64,000 nt of DNA from assembly GCF_008033235.1 (NCBI RefSeq), contig NZ_CP042432.1:1054001-1118000 (forward strand), read 5' to 3'. The notes beneath the pieces are model-generated. The model was not told where the DNA came from. It did no database searches and saw nothing but the letters and a program-made list of their open reading frames with translations. This document shows positions 1-8,871 of this stretch, piece after piece. The position numbers and the translations under genes were made by a program. How positions within the stretch are numbered: the stretch's first letter is position 1; every line of letters starts with the position of its first letter. This DNA is from Anseongella ginsenosidimutans. GTDB lineage: Bacteria > Bacteroidota > Bacteroidia > Sphingobacteriales > Sphingobacteriaceae.

Positions 1-1103
1 ATATGGATCGCGATGCCTTTGCTTTCAAAAATGGCGGCCTTCAGGATATTATCCGTTAGCAGAGTAAGCCGGTTCAGCTCGTGCTGGGCTATTTCCAGGT
101 ACTCATGGGTACGCTCCGGATCGTCAAGCGTCCGGAAACTACGGAGCGCTTCAATGGCGACGCTTGCGGTGGCTACCGGTGTTTTCAGTTCATGAGTCAT
201 ATTGCTCACAAAGTCGTTTTTCAGCAGCATCAGCCGCTGCTGCATACGAAGGCTGCGGTACATGAAATAGAAAGAAATGCCTATGAACAGTATCATCACT
301 AACGAAAAGAGCAGCTGCGGCGCCAGTTCGCCAAGGAGGAGCCAGCGGGAAGCAGCCTTTTCGAACTGTACTGAAACAATACCTGTCTGCGGAAGGAATA
401 CATGCTCCGCGCGGGGCAGGCGTTCATCTTCATGATGAGTGATAAAGCGGGGGGAATCTTTTCGCCACCCGGGAATTGCGGGCAAATGGCTTTTAATTTG
501 TTCGCCGGCTTCTTCTTTGCGTCCGAGGTAAAGCGTCCGGGGCGGGAACAGCGCCTTTGTATCGCTCATTAGCGTATCAAAGGGAGTTTTGATTACCTTA
601 AACGGAATATAAATACCTGCCTCATCCAGTACTGCCCGATATTCTTTTTCAATATCCCGGATTCGCAGGGAATCAGCCTCCCGTAATATGAAGTAACTGG
701 TAACGGAGTCTTTGTAATCGCTGACACGATCTTCCGGAAGCCGGGCAAAAGCGGCATTGCCCCTCCTTTTCGCGGAAGAAACAATGATGGAGATAGTAGC
801 CGAATCAGGAACTGTGTTCAGGACCGACCGTGAAAAGGTACGGGGAAAAACAGTATCGGAGCGGCCGGGGGCCGGGAGAGAAGGGACGGGCAGGCTGTCA
901 GCGGAGATCATTTCAATATTTTCCCGGATCAGCGAATCCTGCAGGCTCATGACAGTAGTTCTGAACAGAAAGCCTGTTTCCCTGTCAAATTGCTCCACGG
1001 CATTCTTATAGGAGCTTTTCAGCCAGAAGCCCTGTAAAACCAGTACCAGGATGATACTGCCGCTCATCATTGAAAGCGTCAGTGTGTTTTTTGACCTGCC
1101 CAT
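1..1103 (-). CDS. Sensor histidine kinase, 3' end outside window
   Basis: Membrane-bound two-component sensor kinase; about 367 codons are visible, from the ATG at 1103 to the left edge. The N-terminus has a membrane segment at about residues 8-28, then a long extracytoplasmic sensor region to about residue 260. A second membrane segment follows, and then the HisKA dimerisation helix with the H-box N-M-T-H-E-L-K-T-P; the phospho-acceptor is His304. The ATPase domain and any response regulator lie beyond the window. The sensor region matches no domain I recognise. It is divergent from the outer-membrane barrel gene at 1299, so control of that gene is possible but unproven. Confidence 0.9.
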   Translation of the reverse strand, partial: MGRSKNTLTLSMMSGSIILVLVLQGFWLKSSYKNAVEQFDRETGFLFRTTVMSLQDSLIRENIEMISADSLPVPSLPAPGRSDTVFPRTFSRSVLNTVPDSATISIIVSSAKRRGNAAFARLPEDRVSDYKDSVTSYFILREADSLRIRDIEKEYRAVLDEAGIYIPFKVIKTPFDTLMSDTKALFPPRTLYLGRKEEAGEQIKSHLPAIPGWRKDSPRFITHHEDERLPRAEHVFLPQTGIVSVQFEKAASRWLLLGELAPQLLFSLVMILFIGISFYFMYRSLRMQQRLMLLKNDFVSNMTHELKTPVATASVAIEALRSFRTLDDPERTHEYLEIAQHELNRLTLLTDNILKAAIFESKGIAIH

Positions 1104-1298
1104 TCAGCGCTAAAAGTTAATAGTAACACAGCACTTGAAACTAATTCCTTCAAAGTTAAGGCGTTCTTTATATAACCCGCAGACTTTTAACCTTAATTAA
1201 CATTTCATTAAGGACCATTAACCGCAGCCGGCCTGGCAGGCATATAGATTTGCTTCCATCTTTTAGCGCCCCGTTGAGGCGCCGGAAAATTCGGTAAA
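1104..1298. promoter_or_regulatory. Divergent promoter region, kinase / outer-membrane operon
   Basis: 195 bp between two outward-facing genes. On the minus strand TAACTTTG (1151-1158) fits the Bacteroidota -7 consensus TAnnTTTG, about 48 bp before the kinase start. On the plus strand TAGATTTG (1245-1252) lies about 47 bp before the barrel gene. Neither has a clear TTTG -33 box at the expected spacing, so both calls are tentative. Confidence 0.35.
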
Positions 1299-4100
1299 AT
1301 GAAAAAATGCTTCCTTGCCTGCTTGCTTTTGTTTTTCAGTTGTACTGCCTTCGGGCAGCAGTTTGGGATTACCGGGCGCCTGAGCGATTCACTGGGGCGT
1401 CCCTTGCCGAACGCCGCGGTGCAGTTAACCGCTGTGGCCGATTCTTCCCTGGTAAGTTTTGCGTTAAGTGACCGTAAGGGAAATTTCCGGATCAGGGGCC
1501 TGGAGTATGGCATTTACCTGCTGGAGATCACCTTCCTTGGCTACAGGCCTTATGCGCAAACTGTTTCGCCGCCGGAAAACGGCGGGATACTGGACCTGCG
1601 GAATATTTCGCTTGAACCAGCTTCCCAGGAACTGGAAGGCGTGACGGTGCAGGGAAAACGCCTGCCAATGCGCATCCATAACGATACCCTGGAATTCAAT
1701 GCAGGGGCCTTTGGCACAAGGCCGAATGCCGCGGTAGAAGACCTGCTGAAGAAGCTCCCGGGTGTGGAAGTGGACGCTGACGGGACTATCCGGGCCCAGG
1801 GAGAAGAAGTGGACCGGGTAACGGTGGATGGGGAAGAATTTTTCGGCGACGATCCGAAAATCGCCAGCCGTAACCTTCCGGCCGCGGCTGTGGATAATGT
1901 TCAGGTATTTGATAAGAAATCTGACAAAGCCATGTTCACGGGTGTTGATGACGGCCAGGAGCAGAAAACGATTAACCTGGAGCTAAAGGAAGGTTACCGG
2001 AAGAGTACCTTCGGCAGCATTACTGCCGGAGGCGGTACCGATGAACGGTTCGCCGGCAACGCGAGTATCAACCGTTTCAACCAGGGCCAGCAGCTGTCCT
2101 TCCTGGGAATGGCTAATAACACGAATGAACAGGGCTTTTCCATTGGAGATTACTTAAGCTTTACAAATGGACCCCAGGGCAGGCGAGGAGGAGGCCCGGG
2201 ATTCAGGATCCAGACAAGGGAGGCAGGGCCCGGCGCTTCAGCCGGCTCGCAAGGGCCTCCGCTGAATACCGGCCAGGCGGTTAACGGAATGATGACTAAC
2301 TGGGCGGGCGGCGTGAATTTCCGGGACGCTTTCAGTAATAAGCTGGAAGTGAGCGGGAATTACTTTGCGGATTACCTCAACCATGAGACTGATCAGTCCC
2401 TGGAACGCATTAATTACCTGCCGGACGGCAGCTATCGTTTCCTGCAAAACGGATTGCAGCAAAACGATCATACCGGGCACCGCGCCGGCACTGTCCTGGA
2501 CTACCGGCCCGATTCCAGTAACTCATTCCGGCTAAACGCTTCCTTCAATTATCATCAAACACATACAAGTTCCGATAACGACAGCCGGACATTGGGTACG
2601 GATAACGAAACAGCAAGCAGCAGCCGGCAAACGAATCTTGCGGAGGGGAATAATCTTGCCCTCAATGCCGACCTTCTGTACCGGCGCCGCTTCGGGAAAC
2701 CAGGGAGGACCCTTTCCGCCAATATGACGCTGGGCCTGGGCGACAGCCGGCGCGAGGGCGAGCTGGAGGCCCTCAGCGAATTCCAGCAAAGCGACCTTCC
2801 CCCGGAAATGATCCGGCAGGATAATTCTGAGTCCGCCGGCAGCCGCCTGGTAGGCGCCGGGCTTTCCTATACGGAACCGCTGAACGCCAATGTCTTCCTG
2901 GAGCTTAATTACGAACTCAGGCAGCAGCTGAACGATGTTTCCCGAAATGTATGGGATATTACTCCGCAGGCGCCGTCATACAATGAACTGCTGAGCAGTG
3001 AATATGAAAGCGATTACCGGTACCAGCGCGGGGGCTTGAATTTTCAGCTGAACGGCAATTCCTATCACATTACAGCAGGCATGAATTACCAGCAAAGCCG
3101 CCTGAACGGGGAGCTTCTGCTGCGGGACACGGTCATTTCCCGGGATTTTCAAAGCTTTTTACCCTCCCTGCAGTTCCGCTACGATTTCCCGGGCGACCGG
3201 CACCTGGAATTTGATTACCGCACCCGGCTCCGGGAACCTTCCATTGAAGAGCTGCAGCCGGTAACGGATAACAGCGATCCGCTGAATCTTTATAAAGGGA
3301 ACCCGGATCTGCGCCCGGCCTACATGCATCAGGCGCGCCTGCATTTCATGACATTTGATCCCTCTTCCCTTATTCACTTCTTTACGTTCCTGGACCTCAA
3401 TTATATGACGGATGCTATTTCCTATTCCCAGACCGTAAATGAACAGTTTGTCAGGACTACCCAGCCGGTGAACGCTGGCGAACAGGTGGAACTCCGGGCT
3501 AACGCGAATTTTGGCTTTCCGCTGAGCGAATTAAACAGCCGGCTTGGTTTTTCAGCCGGTGCGAACAGCACGAGAGGCACAAGCCTGCTGAACGGGGCGG
3601 AAAACAGGACCCGCCAGCAGGAAATTTCGGCCGGGCTGCGCTACAATTACCGGCCCGGAGAATTACTGGACCTGACGCTGAGCGGAAATATCAGCCGGCA
3701 GCAAAACAGGTTTGAATCCGGTGAAGACCAGCTCTTCATTAACCAGCGATACCAGGCGCAGGCCAACTGCTCCTTTTTTGAAAACTATGGCCTGGAGGTG
3801 AATTTCGGTTATTTACTGTACAACAGCCATCCCGGTGAATTCAACCAGGAAATTCCCCTCCTGGATGTTTCTCTTTCAAGGTATGTATTTAAGAATAAGA
3901 GCGGGGAGATCCGCCTCTCGGTTGATAATCTGCTGGATAAAGATCTGGGCGTGAGCCAGCAGGCCGGAGCCAATTACATCGAGCGCTCCGTCACAGAGTC
4001 GCTGGGAAGATATGCCATGCTGAGTTTTACCTATGCGATCAATAAACAGCTGAACCCCGCAAACCAACGCAGGGGGAAAATGATACATATAGGACGATGA
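1299..4100 (+). CDS. Outer-membrane beta-barrel protein, TonB-receptor-like
   Basis: 933-residue outer-membrane protein. It has a signal peptide ending near A-F-G-Q at about residue 20, a CarboxypepD_reg-like Ig fold at about 22-110, and a plug-like region at about 125-220. The rest is a long beta-barrel of the kind found in TonB-dependent-receptor-like proteins of Bacteroidota. A Gly/Pro-rich stretch near residues 295-330 probably forms a loop. The substrate is unknown. The stop codon overlaps the start of the DUF4270 gene (ATGA, 4097-4100), so the two are translationally coupled and likely work together at the outer membrane. Confidence 0.85.
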   Translation: MKKCFLACLLLFFSCTAFGQQFGITGRLSDSLGRPLPNAAVQLTAVADSSLVSFALSDRKGNFRIRGLEYGIYLLEITFLGYRPYAQTVSPPENGGILDLRNISLEPASQELEGVTVQGKRLPMRIHNDTLEFNAGAFGTRPNAAVEDLLKKLPGVEVDADGTIRAQGEEVDRVTVDGEEFFGDDPKIASRNLPAAAVDNVQVFDKKSDKAMFTGVDDGQEQKTINLELKEGYRKSTFGSITAGGGTDERFAGNASINRFNQGQQLSFLGMANNTNEQGFSIGDYLSFTNGPQGRRGGGPGFRIQTREAGPGASAGSQGPPLNTGQAVNGMMTNWAGGVNFRDAFSNKLEVSGNYFADYLNHETDQSLERINYLPDGSYRFLQNGLQQNDHTGHRAGTVLDYRPDSSNSFRLNASFNYHQTHTSSDNDSRTLGTDNETASSSRQTNLAEGNNLALNADLLYRRRFGKPGRTLSANMTLGLGDSRREGELEALSEFQQSDLPPEMIRQDNSESAGSRLVGAGLSYTEPLNANVFLELNYELRQQLNDVSRNVWDITPQAPSYNELLSSEYESDYRYQRGGLNFQLNGNSYHITAGMNYQQSRLNGELLLRDTVISRDFQSFLPSLQFRYDFPGDRHLEFDYRTRLREPSIEELQPVTDNSDPLNLYKGNPDLRPAYMHQARLHFMTFDPSSLIHFFTFLDLNYMTDAISYSQTVNEQFVRTTQPVNAGEQVELRANANFGFPLSELNSRLGFSAGANSTRGTSLLNGAENRTRQQEISAGLRYNYRPGELLDLTLSGNISRQQNRFESGEDQLFINQRYQAQANCSFFENYGLEVNFGYLLYNSHPGEFNQEIPLLDVSLSRYVFKNKSGEIRLSVDNLLDKDLGVSQQAGANYIERSVTESLGRYAMLSFTYAINKQLNPANQRRGKMIHIGR

Positions 4101-5464
4101 AAATAACCCGCAGCCTTCTCCTTCTTTCACTTTTGCCCGGGCTTCCCTGGTACTCCTGCGAAAATCCTGGTTCCATCAGCCTGGACGATAATGCTATTTC
4201 CGGAGTGCTGATGACGGATACCATTACCGTAGAAACTTCCACCGTATATGCCGGGCCGGTTCCGACTTCCAATACCAATGAAATGCTGGTAGGAAGCTAC
4301 CACGACAGCAGGCTGGGAAAAGTGTCCTCCCGGTCTTATTTCAGGATCAGCCCGGAGTCTTCATCCTTTGCCCTGAACAAGGAGGTGGTCTTTGATTCCA
4401 TCGCCCTGGTAATCCGCTGTTCCGGTTATTACTACGGGGATACCACGGCCTTACAGACCCTGAATGTGTTTGAACTGCAGGAGGAGATCGAAGCGGAGGA
4501 ATTGCCCGCGAATCCCGAGGGTGTTCCCGTTTCCTGGCTTTTGAGCGGGGCCCAGCTCTACAGCTCCAGCCAATTTGACTATGATCCTTCCAGCCCGCTT
4601 GCCTCCCTGCGCGTGCGTGTGGAACCTTCTTCCGATACGCTGCACATCCGCCTGCCCGACGCGCTTGGGGCGGAATGGCTTCGCCTTTCGGCGGAAGATG
4701 ACGACCGCATCAGCTCGCCAGCGGACTTTTCCAATTATTTTAAGGGCCTGGTGCTGGCCGGCAGCCCTGAAGAAGACGCCGCCCTGATCAGTTACCGCGC
4801 GGATACAGCTTTCGTACGCCTTTATTACCGGGAAACGGAAGACGACGGTACCATCAGGGATAAGTATACCGATTTTCCTATTTACCAGCCTGAGCGGCAG
4901 TTCAACGAAATTACGGTAGACCGTGAGGGCACTCCCCTGGAGGGGCTTGGGCCAGGCAGCCCGTTTTTTCCTGCAGCCGCCACGTCTGAACAAACCTACC
5001 TGCAGGCGGGGACCGGGATCATGACCAAATTAAGCTTCCCTTACCTGAAGGATTTCCTGGAATCGGCAGGGGATTCCAGCCTGAGCGTTCATTCCGCTCA
5101 ATTGCTGATAAGGCCAGTCACGGAGAGCATTACGTCGGAAGAATACCTTCCGGCTTCCCTCATGCTTTTCTATACCAATGAAGATAATGTGCCTATTTAC
5201 CCGCTTCAGGATGAATCTTCGGGCGGCATTTATACCGGTGTGTTCAATTATGACCGGGAATTTCCCGATAAAACCTATTATAAATTCGCCCTGACAGCAT
5301 ATTTCGCTGACTTATTGAATAATTACGGCGGACAGAAAGCGGAATTGCTCTTGTCCCCTGCAATGAACGATCTGTATACTTCTGTTACCCGGCTTTGCAT
5401 CGGAAGCAGCCGCCATAAGCAGCATAAAGTTCAGCTGGTCATTTATTATACACCCGGCAGGTAG
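4097..5464 (+). CDS. DUF4270 family lipoprotein
   Basis: 455-residue predicted lipoprotein. The short signal peptide ends in W-Y-S-C with Cys21 as lipidation site. The opening part of the mature protein (D-T-I-T-V-E-T-S-T-V, then a G-S-Y-H-D-S-x-L-G-K motif) is typical of DUF4270, a Bacteroidota family of unknown function often encoded next to surface beta-propeller proteins. It overlaps the barrel gene by 4 bp and sits 43 bp before a kelch lipoprotein. A surface or periplasmic partner of the barrel protein is a reasonable inference. No enzymatic motif is visible. Confidence 0.8.
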   Translation: MKITRSLLLLSLLPGLPWYSCENPGSISLDDNAISGVLMTDTITVETSTVYAGPVPTSNTNEMLVGSYHDSRLGKVSSRSYFRISPESSSFALNKEVVFDSIALVIRCSGYYYGDTTALQTLNVFELQEEIEAEELPANPEGVPVSWLLSGAQLYSSSQFDYDPSSPLASLRVRVEPSSDTLHIRLPDALGAEWLRLSAEDDDRISSPADFSNYFKGLVLAGSPEEDAALISYRADTAFVRLYYRETEDDGTIRDKYTDFPIYQPERQFNEITVDREGTPLEGLGPGSPFFPAAATSEQTYLQAGTGIMTKLSFPYLKDFLESAGDSSLSVHSAQLLIRPVTESITSEEYLPASLMLFYTNEDNVPIYPLQDESSGGIYTGVFNYDREFPDKTYYKFALTAYFADLLNNYGGQKAELLLSPAMNDLYTSVTRLCIGSSRHKQHKVQLVIYYTPGR

Positions 5465-5507
5465 AAGAACCCATACCATGTCAATAAGAACGAAAAAATA
5501 ACATAAA

Positions 5508-6509
5508 ATGAGTATGATGCGAACAATTAACTTATTAAGCCTGATAGGCATGGCGCTGATTTTCCCCGGCCTAAGCTCCTGCAGCACCGATGACGAGGAT
5601 CTGGTGCGCGGGGTCTGGGAGGAGCGTTCAGAGTTTGAAGGCCTGGCCAGGAGCGGCGCGGTGAGCTTTGTCCTTGGAGGCCAGGCATACGTAGGGCTTG
5701 GCTTTGACGGCAGCGATTATTTGTTTGATTTCTGGCGATACGATCCGGGCAAAAATACCTGGCGCCCCTCCGCTGTTTTTCCGGGAGAAGCCCGCAGCGC
5801 CGCAGTCGCCTTTAGCGCAAACGGCAAAGGATACGTAGGCACCGGCTACAACGGGAACCAGTATTTTAAGGATTTCTGGGAGTACGATCCCGAAACGGAT
5901 GTTTGGACGCAGATTGCGGATCTCCCGTCCGGCGGCAGGTACGGCGCCGTTGCCTTTTCCATCGGGGAAAAAGGATATGTAGGAGCGGGCTATGACGGGA
6001 ACTACCTGAAGGATTTCTGGCAGTACGATCCCTTGAGCGGGGAATGGCAGCAGCGCGTAAGCATTAACGGCAGCAAGCGTAATAATGCCTTTGCCTTTAC
6101 CGCCGGCGGCAAAGGATATGTGGGCAGCGGCAATGACAACGGTAGCTATAATGATGAATTATGGGAGTACGACCCGGAGCAGGATGTATGGACAGAAAAG
6201 AGGGACCTGGTAGACGAAGACGATGAGTATGCTTATGATCCTCCAAGCCCCAGGGAATCCACGGTGACCTTTGTGATTGACGGCAAGGCCTATCTCTGCA
6301 CGGGGCTTAGTTCCGGCAACCTGGATGACCTTTGGGAATATGATCCTTCGGCAGACACCTGGGAACAGCTGGAATATTTTGAAGGAACTGCCCGCCAGGC
6401 TGCGGTAGGCTTCGCTATCGGCAACAGAGGTTATATTGCTACCGGACGAAGCTCCAGCCTTCGCTTTGATGACCTTTGGGAACTGGACCCATTTAGCTAC
6501 GAGGATTAG
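5508..6509 (+). CDS. Kelch-repeat beta-propeller lipoprotein
   Basis: 333-residue lipoprotein (signal peptide with L-S-S-C, Cys25) made almost entirely of about six kelch repeats. Each carries G-K-G-Y-V-G-x-G and D-F/L-W-E/Q-Y-D-P motifs followed by W after about five residues, so a single six-bladed beta-propeller is expected. Such propellers usually bind proteins or glycans; no catalytic residues are seen. It is the last gene of the barrel/DUF4270 operon. Three in-frame ATGs lie within the first four codons and the first is used here. The next gene is convergent, 53 bp away. Confidence 0.82.
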   Translation: MSMMRTINLLSLIGMALIFPGLSSCSTDDEDLVRGVWEERSEFEGLARSGAVSFVLGGQAYVGLGFDGSDYLFDFWRYDPGKNTWRPSAVFPGEARSAAVAFSANGKGYVGTGYNGNQYFKDFWEYDPETDVWTQIADLPSGGRYGAVAFSIGEKGYVGAGYDGNYLKDFWQYDPLSGEWQQRVSINGSKRNNAFAFTAGGKGYVGSGNDNGSYNDELWEYDPEQDVWTEKRDLVDEDDEYAYDPPSPRESTVTFVIDGKAYLCTGLSSGNLDDLWEYDPSADTWEQLEYFEGTARQAAVGFAIGNRGYIATGRSSSLRFDDLWELDPFSYED

Positions 6510-6562
6510 TGCTTAACACAGTACTGGCGCCGTGTTGAGCAATTGCAACGCGGAGGTGTTTC

Positions 6563-7705
6563 TTATTCGGGGAACAAGCTTTCATCCAGGGCAGGGATGA
6601 CCCGCAGGGCATTCTTATAGTACACTTTTTTAAGGATGTTCTCCTCCAGGCCCAGACCATACATGCGCCAGAAGGCGTGGTATTTCTTATGGTAAGGGAA
6701 ATATTCGTCCTCCGTTTCCAACACGCGGAAATAGGTAGCGTATTCTTCCGGAACCCAGCTGTCTTTTCCGAACAGGATGCGGTCCTGGTTCTTCGTAAAG
6801 AATTGCCGGGCCATTCGGGGCTGCCGCCCCAGTTCAGCGATCACGGCGCCGAACTCGATCATCACATTGGGCATGGCGTTAAGGAGGCTGTCGAGTTTTT
6901 TCAGATCGTTGGCATACCAGCCGAAGTGAGCCGCAATAAAAGTGGTATTCGGATGCTTTTTGAACATCCGGTGCTGCTCTTCTATCAGCTGCTCCCAGGG
7001 TGCGGGATCATTCGCCCCCCGCTTCCGGCGGGGATGGGTGATCAGTTCCAGCCAGCGTTCGTTCTGCTCGCCGGCTTCCTGCCAGAAGGGCGCCGGATCG
7101 GCGGTATGGATCAGGACAGGAATGTTCAATTCTCCGCATTTTTCCCATATCGCGTCCAGCCGCGGGTCGTCAACCGGCACCCGGCGTCCATCCCGGTCGC
7201 TTACTGAGAAACCCAAGTTCTTAAATATTTTCAACCCCGCGGCCCCGTTCCGGACGTCTTCTTCCAATTGCTTTACTGCATTTTCGGTCCAGTTTTTTTC
7301 GCCAACGCCGTCAAAGTCAATATTTGCGAAAACCAGGAAGCGGCCGGGATAATGCTGCTTTACCGCCGTTGTTTGCTGTGCCAAACTTTCGCCGCTGCCC
7401 CCGCTGAGGTTGACCATCACACGCATGTTCAGCGTATCCATTGCCTGTGCAAGGCTTTCCAGCCGGTCCGCGTCCATGTTCCGCTGGTGGCTATGTACAT
7501 CCACAAAAGGAAACGCGGCGCTACTGACATGGTGTCCGGGTACGACCAGGGTTGAAACCGGCTCGTATTTTTCAAAATCTATGCGGACCTGTCCCTTCGC
7601 GGGAACAGCCGCGAGCAGGAGAATAGACACAGCAGCGGTACTGCGAAACGTTTTTACTGTGTCAGTCAGCGGGCCCGGAGCGAAGTAATTGCCTCTTATT
7701 TTCAT
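6563..7705 (-). CDS. Amidohydrolase family protein (amidohydrolase_2 type), exported
   Basis: About 380-residue TIM-barrel metal hydrolase of the amidohydrolase-2 (PF04909-like) group. Motifs include the strand-1 metal pair H-S-H (F-V-D-V-H-S-H-Q, about residues 71-73), V-L-I-H-T-A-D-P, A-A-H-F-G and the late Asp in F-G-K-D-S-W. A hydrophobic N-terminal segment ending A-K-G-Q suggests export. The first ATG (7705) is preferred over an upstream TTG at 7723. It lies 27 bp after the formylglycine-generating-enzyme-like gene and is the last gene of the carbohydrate locus. Relatives hydrolyse lactones or decarboxylate aromatic acids; the substrate here cannot be told. Confidence 0.8.
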   Translation of the reverse strand: MKIRGNYFAPGPLTDTVKTFRSTAAVSILLLAAVPAKGQVRIDFEKYEPVSTLVVPGHHVSSAAFPFVDVHSHQRNMDADRLESLAQAMDTLNMRVMVNLSGGSGESLAQQTTAVKQHYPGRFLVFANIDFDGVGEKNWTENAVKQLEEDVRNGAAGLKIFKNLGFSVSDRDGRRVPVDDPRLDAIWEKCGELNIPVLIHTADPAPFWQEAGEQNERWLELITHPRRKRGANDPAPWEQLIEEQHRMFKKHPNTTFIAAHFGWYANDLKKLDSLLNAMPNVMIEFGAVIAELGRQPRMARQFFTKNQDRILFGKDSWVPEEYATYFRVLETEDEYFPYHKKYHAFWRMYGLGLEENILKKVYYKNALRVIPALDESLFPE

Positions 7706-7732
7706 TTCAGGTTGGGTTAGCAAAGAAAGGTT

Positions 7733-8800
7733 TTAACTTTTTGGTTCCGGGGGCGGCGGCGCGTCCGCCACGCAACGGAAACCCAGGTTATTGGAGGCGC
7801 TGCTGACCTCCCCTTTCCCTCTGCTGCGGGGTTTATAGCGGATGCAATACTGGTCGCTGCAAAGGAAGGAGCCGCCCCGCTGCACTCTTTTTACGGCATT
7901 CGGTTCAGCCGGGTCATAGCTGTCGGCCGGGCCTTTGGGATTATCCGAAGGGCTGTTCCGGTAATAATCCGGCCGGTAAAAATCATTACACCATTCCCAT
8001 ACATTCCCTTCCATATCGTATAGTCCATAAGGATTGGGAGGAAAAGATTTTACGGGAGCGACGCCCGTGAAACCGTCTTCAGATGTGTTCCCTTCTGGGA
8101 AATTTCCCTGGAAAATATTAGCTGCCCATTCCCCGCCCGGCTTTAGTTCATCGCCCCAGTAGTAGGTATGGCCGGGATTTCCGCCCAGGGCCGCATATTC
8201 CCATTCTGCTTCCGTTGGAAGCCTTTTTCCTGCCCATTTGGCATAGGCCAGGGCGTCTTCATAACATACTTGCACCACCGGCGCACCGGGATCTAATTCT
8301 CCGGACTGCTGCGGGCCAAAAGGCTGTTTCCAACTGGCTCCGGGCACATATCTCCACCATTGCAGGGGATTGTCAAGGGAAACCCGGTGATCCGGTGGTG
8401 AAAACACAGCCGATCCCGGTACCAGCATTTCCGGAGCGACGCCGGGAAAATCCGCCGGATCAAGTGCTCTTTCGGCCACGGTAACATATCCGGTAGCTTC
8501 TACAAATTCCGCGTATTGTGCATTCGTTACTTCATGCGCGTCCATCCAAAACCCGTTTACCGTTACAGGATGAACAGGGCTCGCATCCGGAAATTCCGGA
8601 TTATTGGTTCCCATCATAAATGATCCTTCCGGGATCCAGACCATTCCGGAGGTGTCGGGAGCTGCCGCTTGTTCCACCCTGCCATTTCCACCCTGCCCGT
8701 TCTGACCGGCAGCGTCGTTTTGCTTATCAGTGTCACTTTGCTTCGGAGAAGATGTGCAAGCTGCAAGCAGCAGCATAACCGGAAGTCCTTTATAAGTCAT
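7733..8800 (-). CDS. Formylglycine-generating enzyme family lipoprotein (SUMF1-like)
   Basis: 355-residue lipoprotein (signal peptide ending L-A-A-C, Cys15) with an FGE-sulfatase domain from about residue 50 to 345: M-V-W-I-P-E-G-S-F-x-M-G, then E-V-T-N-A-Q-Y, then G-N-V-W-E-W-C. Unlike many SUMF1-fold proteins it keeps both cysteines of true FGEs. G-G-S-F-L-C-x4-C-I-R-Y places Cys314 and Cys319 as the copper-binding, disulfide-forming pair, followed by S-S-A-S-N-N-L-G-F-R-C. It could therefore convert sulfatase Cys to formylglycine in the periplasm. No sulfatase is in the operon, but a type I sulfatase lies at 29399-31078. Lipid anchoring of an FGE is worth noting. Confidence 0.85.
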   Translation of the reverse strand: MTYKGLPVMLLLAACTSSPKQSDTDKQNDAAGQNGQGGNGRVEQAAAPDTSGMVWIPEGSFMMGTNNPEFPDASPVHPVTVNGFWMDAHEVTNAQYAEFVEATGYVTVAERALDPADFPGVAPEMLVPGSAVFSPPDHRVSLDNPLQWWRYVPGASWKQPFGPQQSGELDPGAPVVQVCYEDALAYAKWAGKRLPTEAEWEYAALGGNPGHTYYWGDELKPGGEWAANIFQGNFPEGNTSEDGFTGVAPVKSFPPNPYGLYDMEGNVWEWCNDFYRPDYYRNSPSDNPKGPADSYDPAEPNAVKRVQRGGSFLCSDQYCIRYKPRSRGKGEVSSASNNLGFRCVADAPPPPEPKS

Positions 8801-8801
8801 A

Positions 8802-8836
8802 CTACAAATGTAGCGTACGCCGCCGACTTTAAGAAA
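8802..8836 (-). promoter_or_regulatory. Promoter with BlaI-like palindrome at the FGE gene
   Basis: On the minus strand TTTC-N20-TACATTTG fits the Bacteroidota promoter form with one mismatch in the -33 box. The -7 box lies inside the palindrome CTACATTTGTAG (8802-8813), which abuts the start codon at 8800, so the transcript may be almost leaderless. The palindrome resembles the BlaI operator at 34869-34884. Confidence 0.4.
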
Positions 8837-8871
8837 CCGGCTCTTTGCCCCGCGCGGGAAATCCTAATCGG

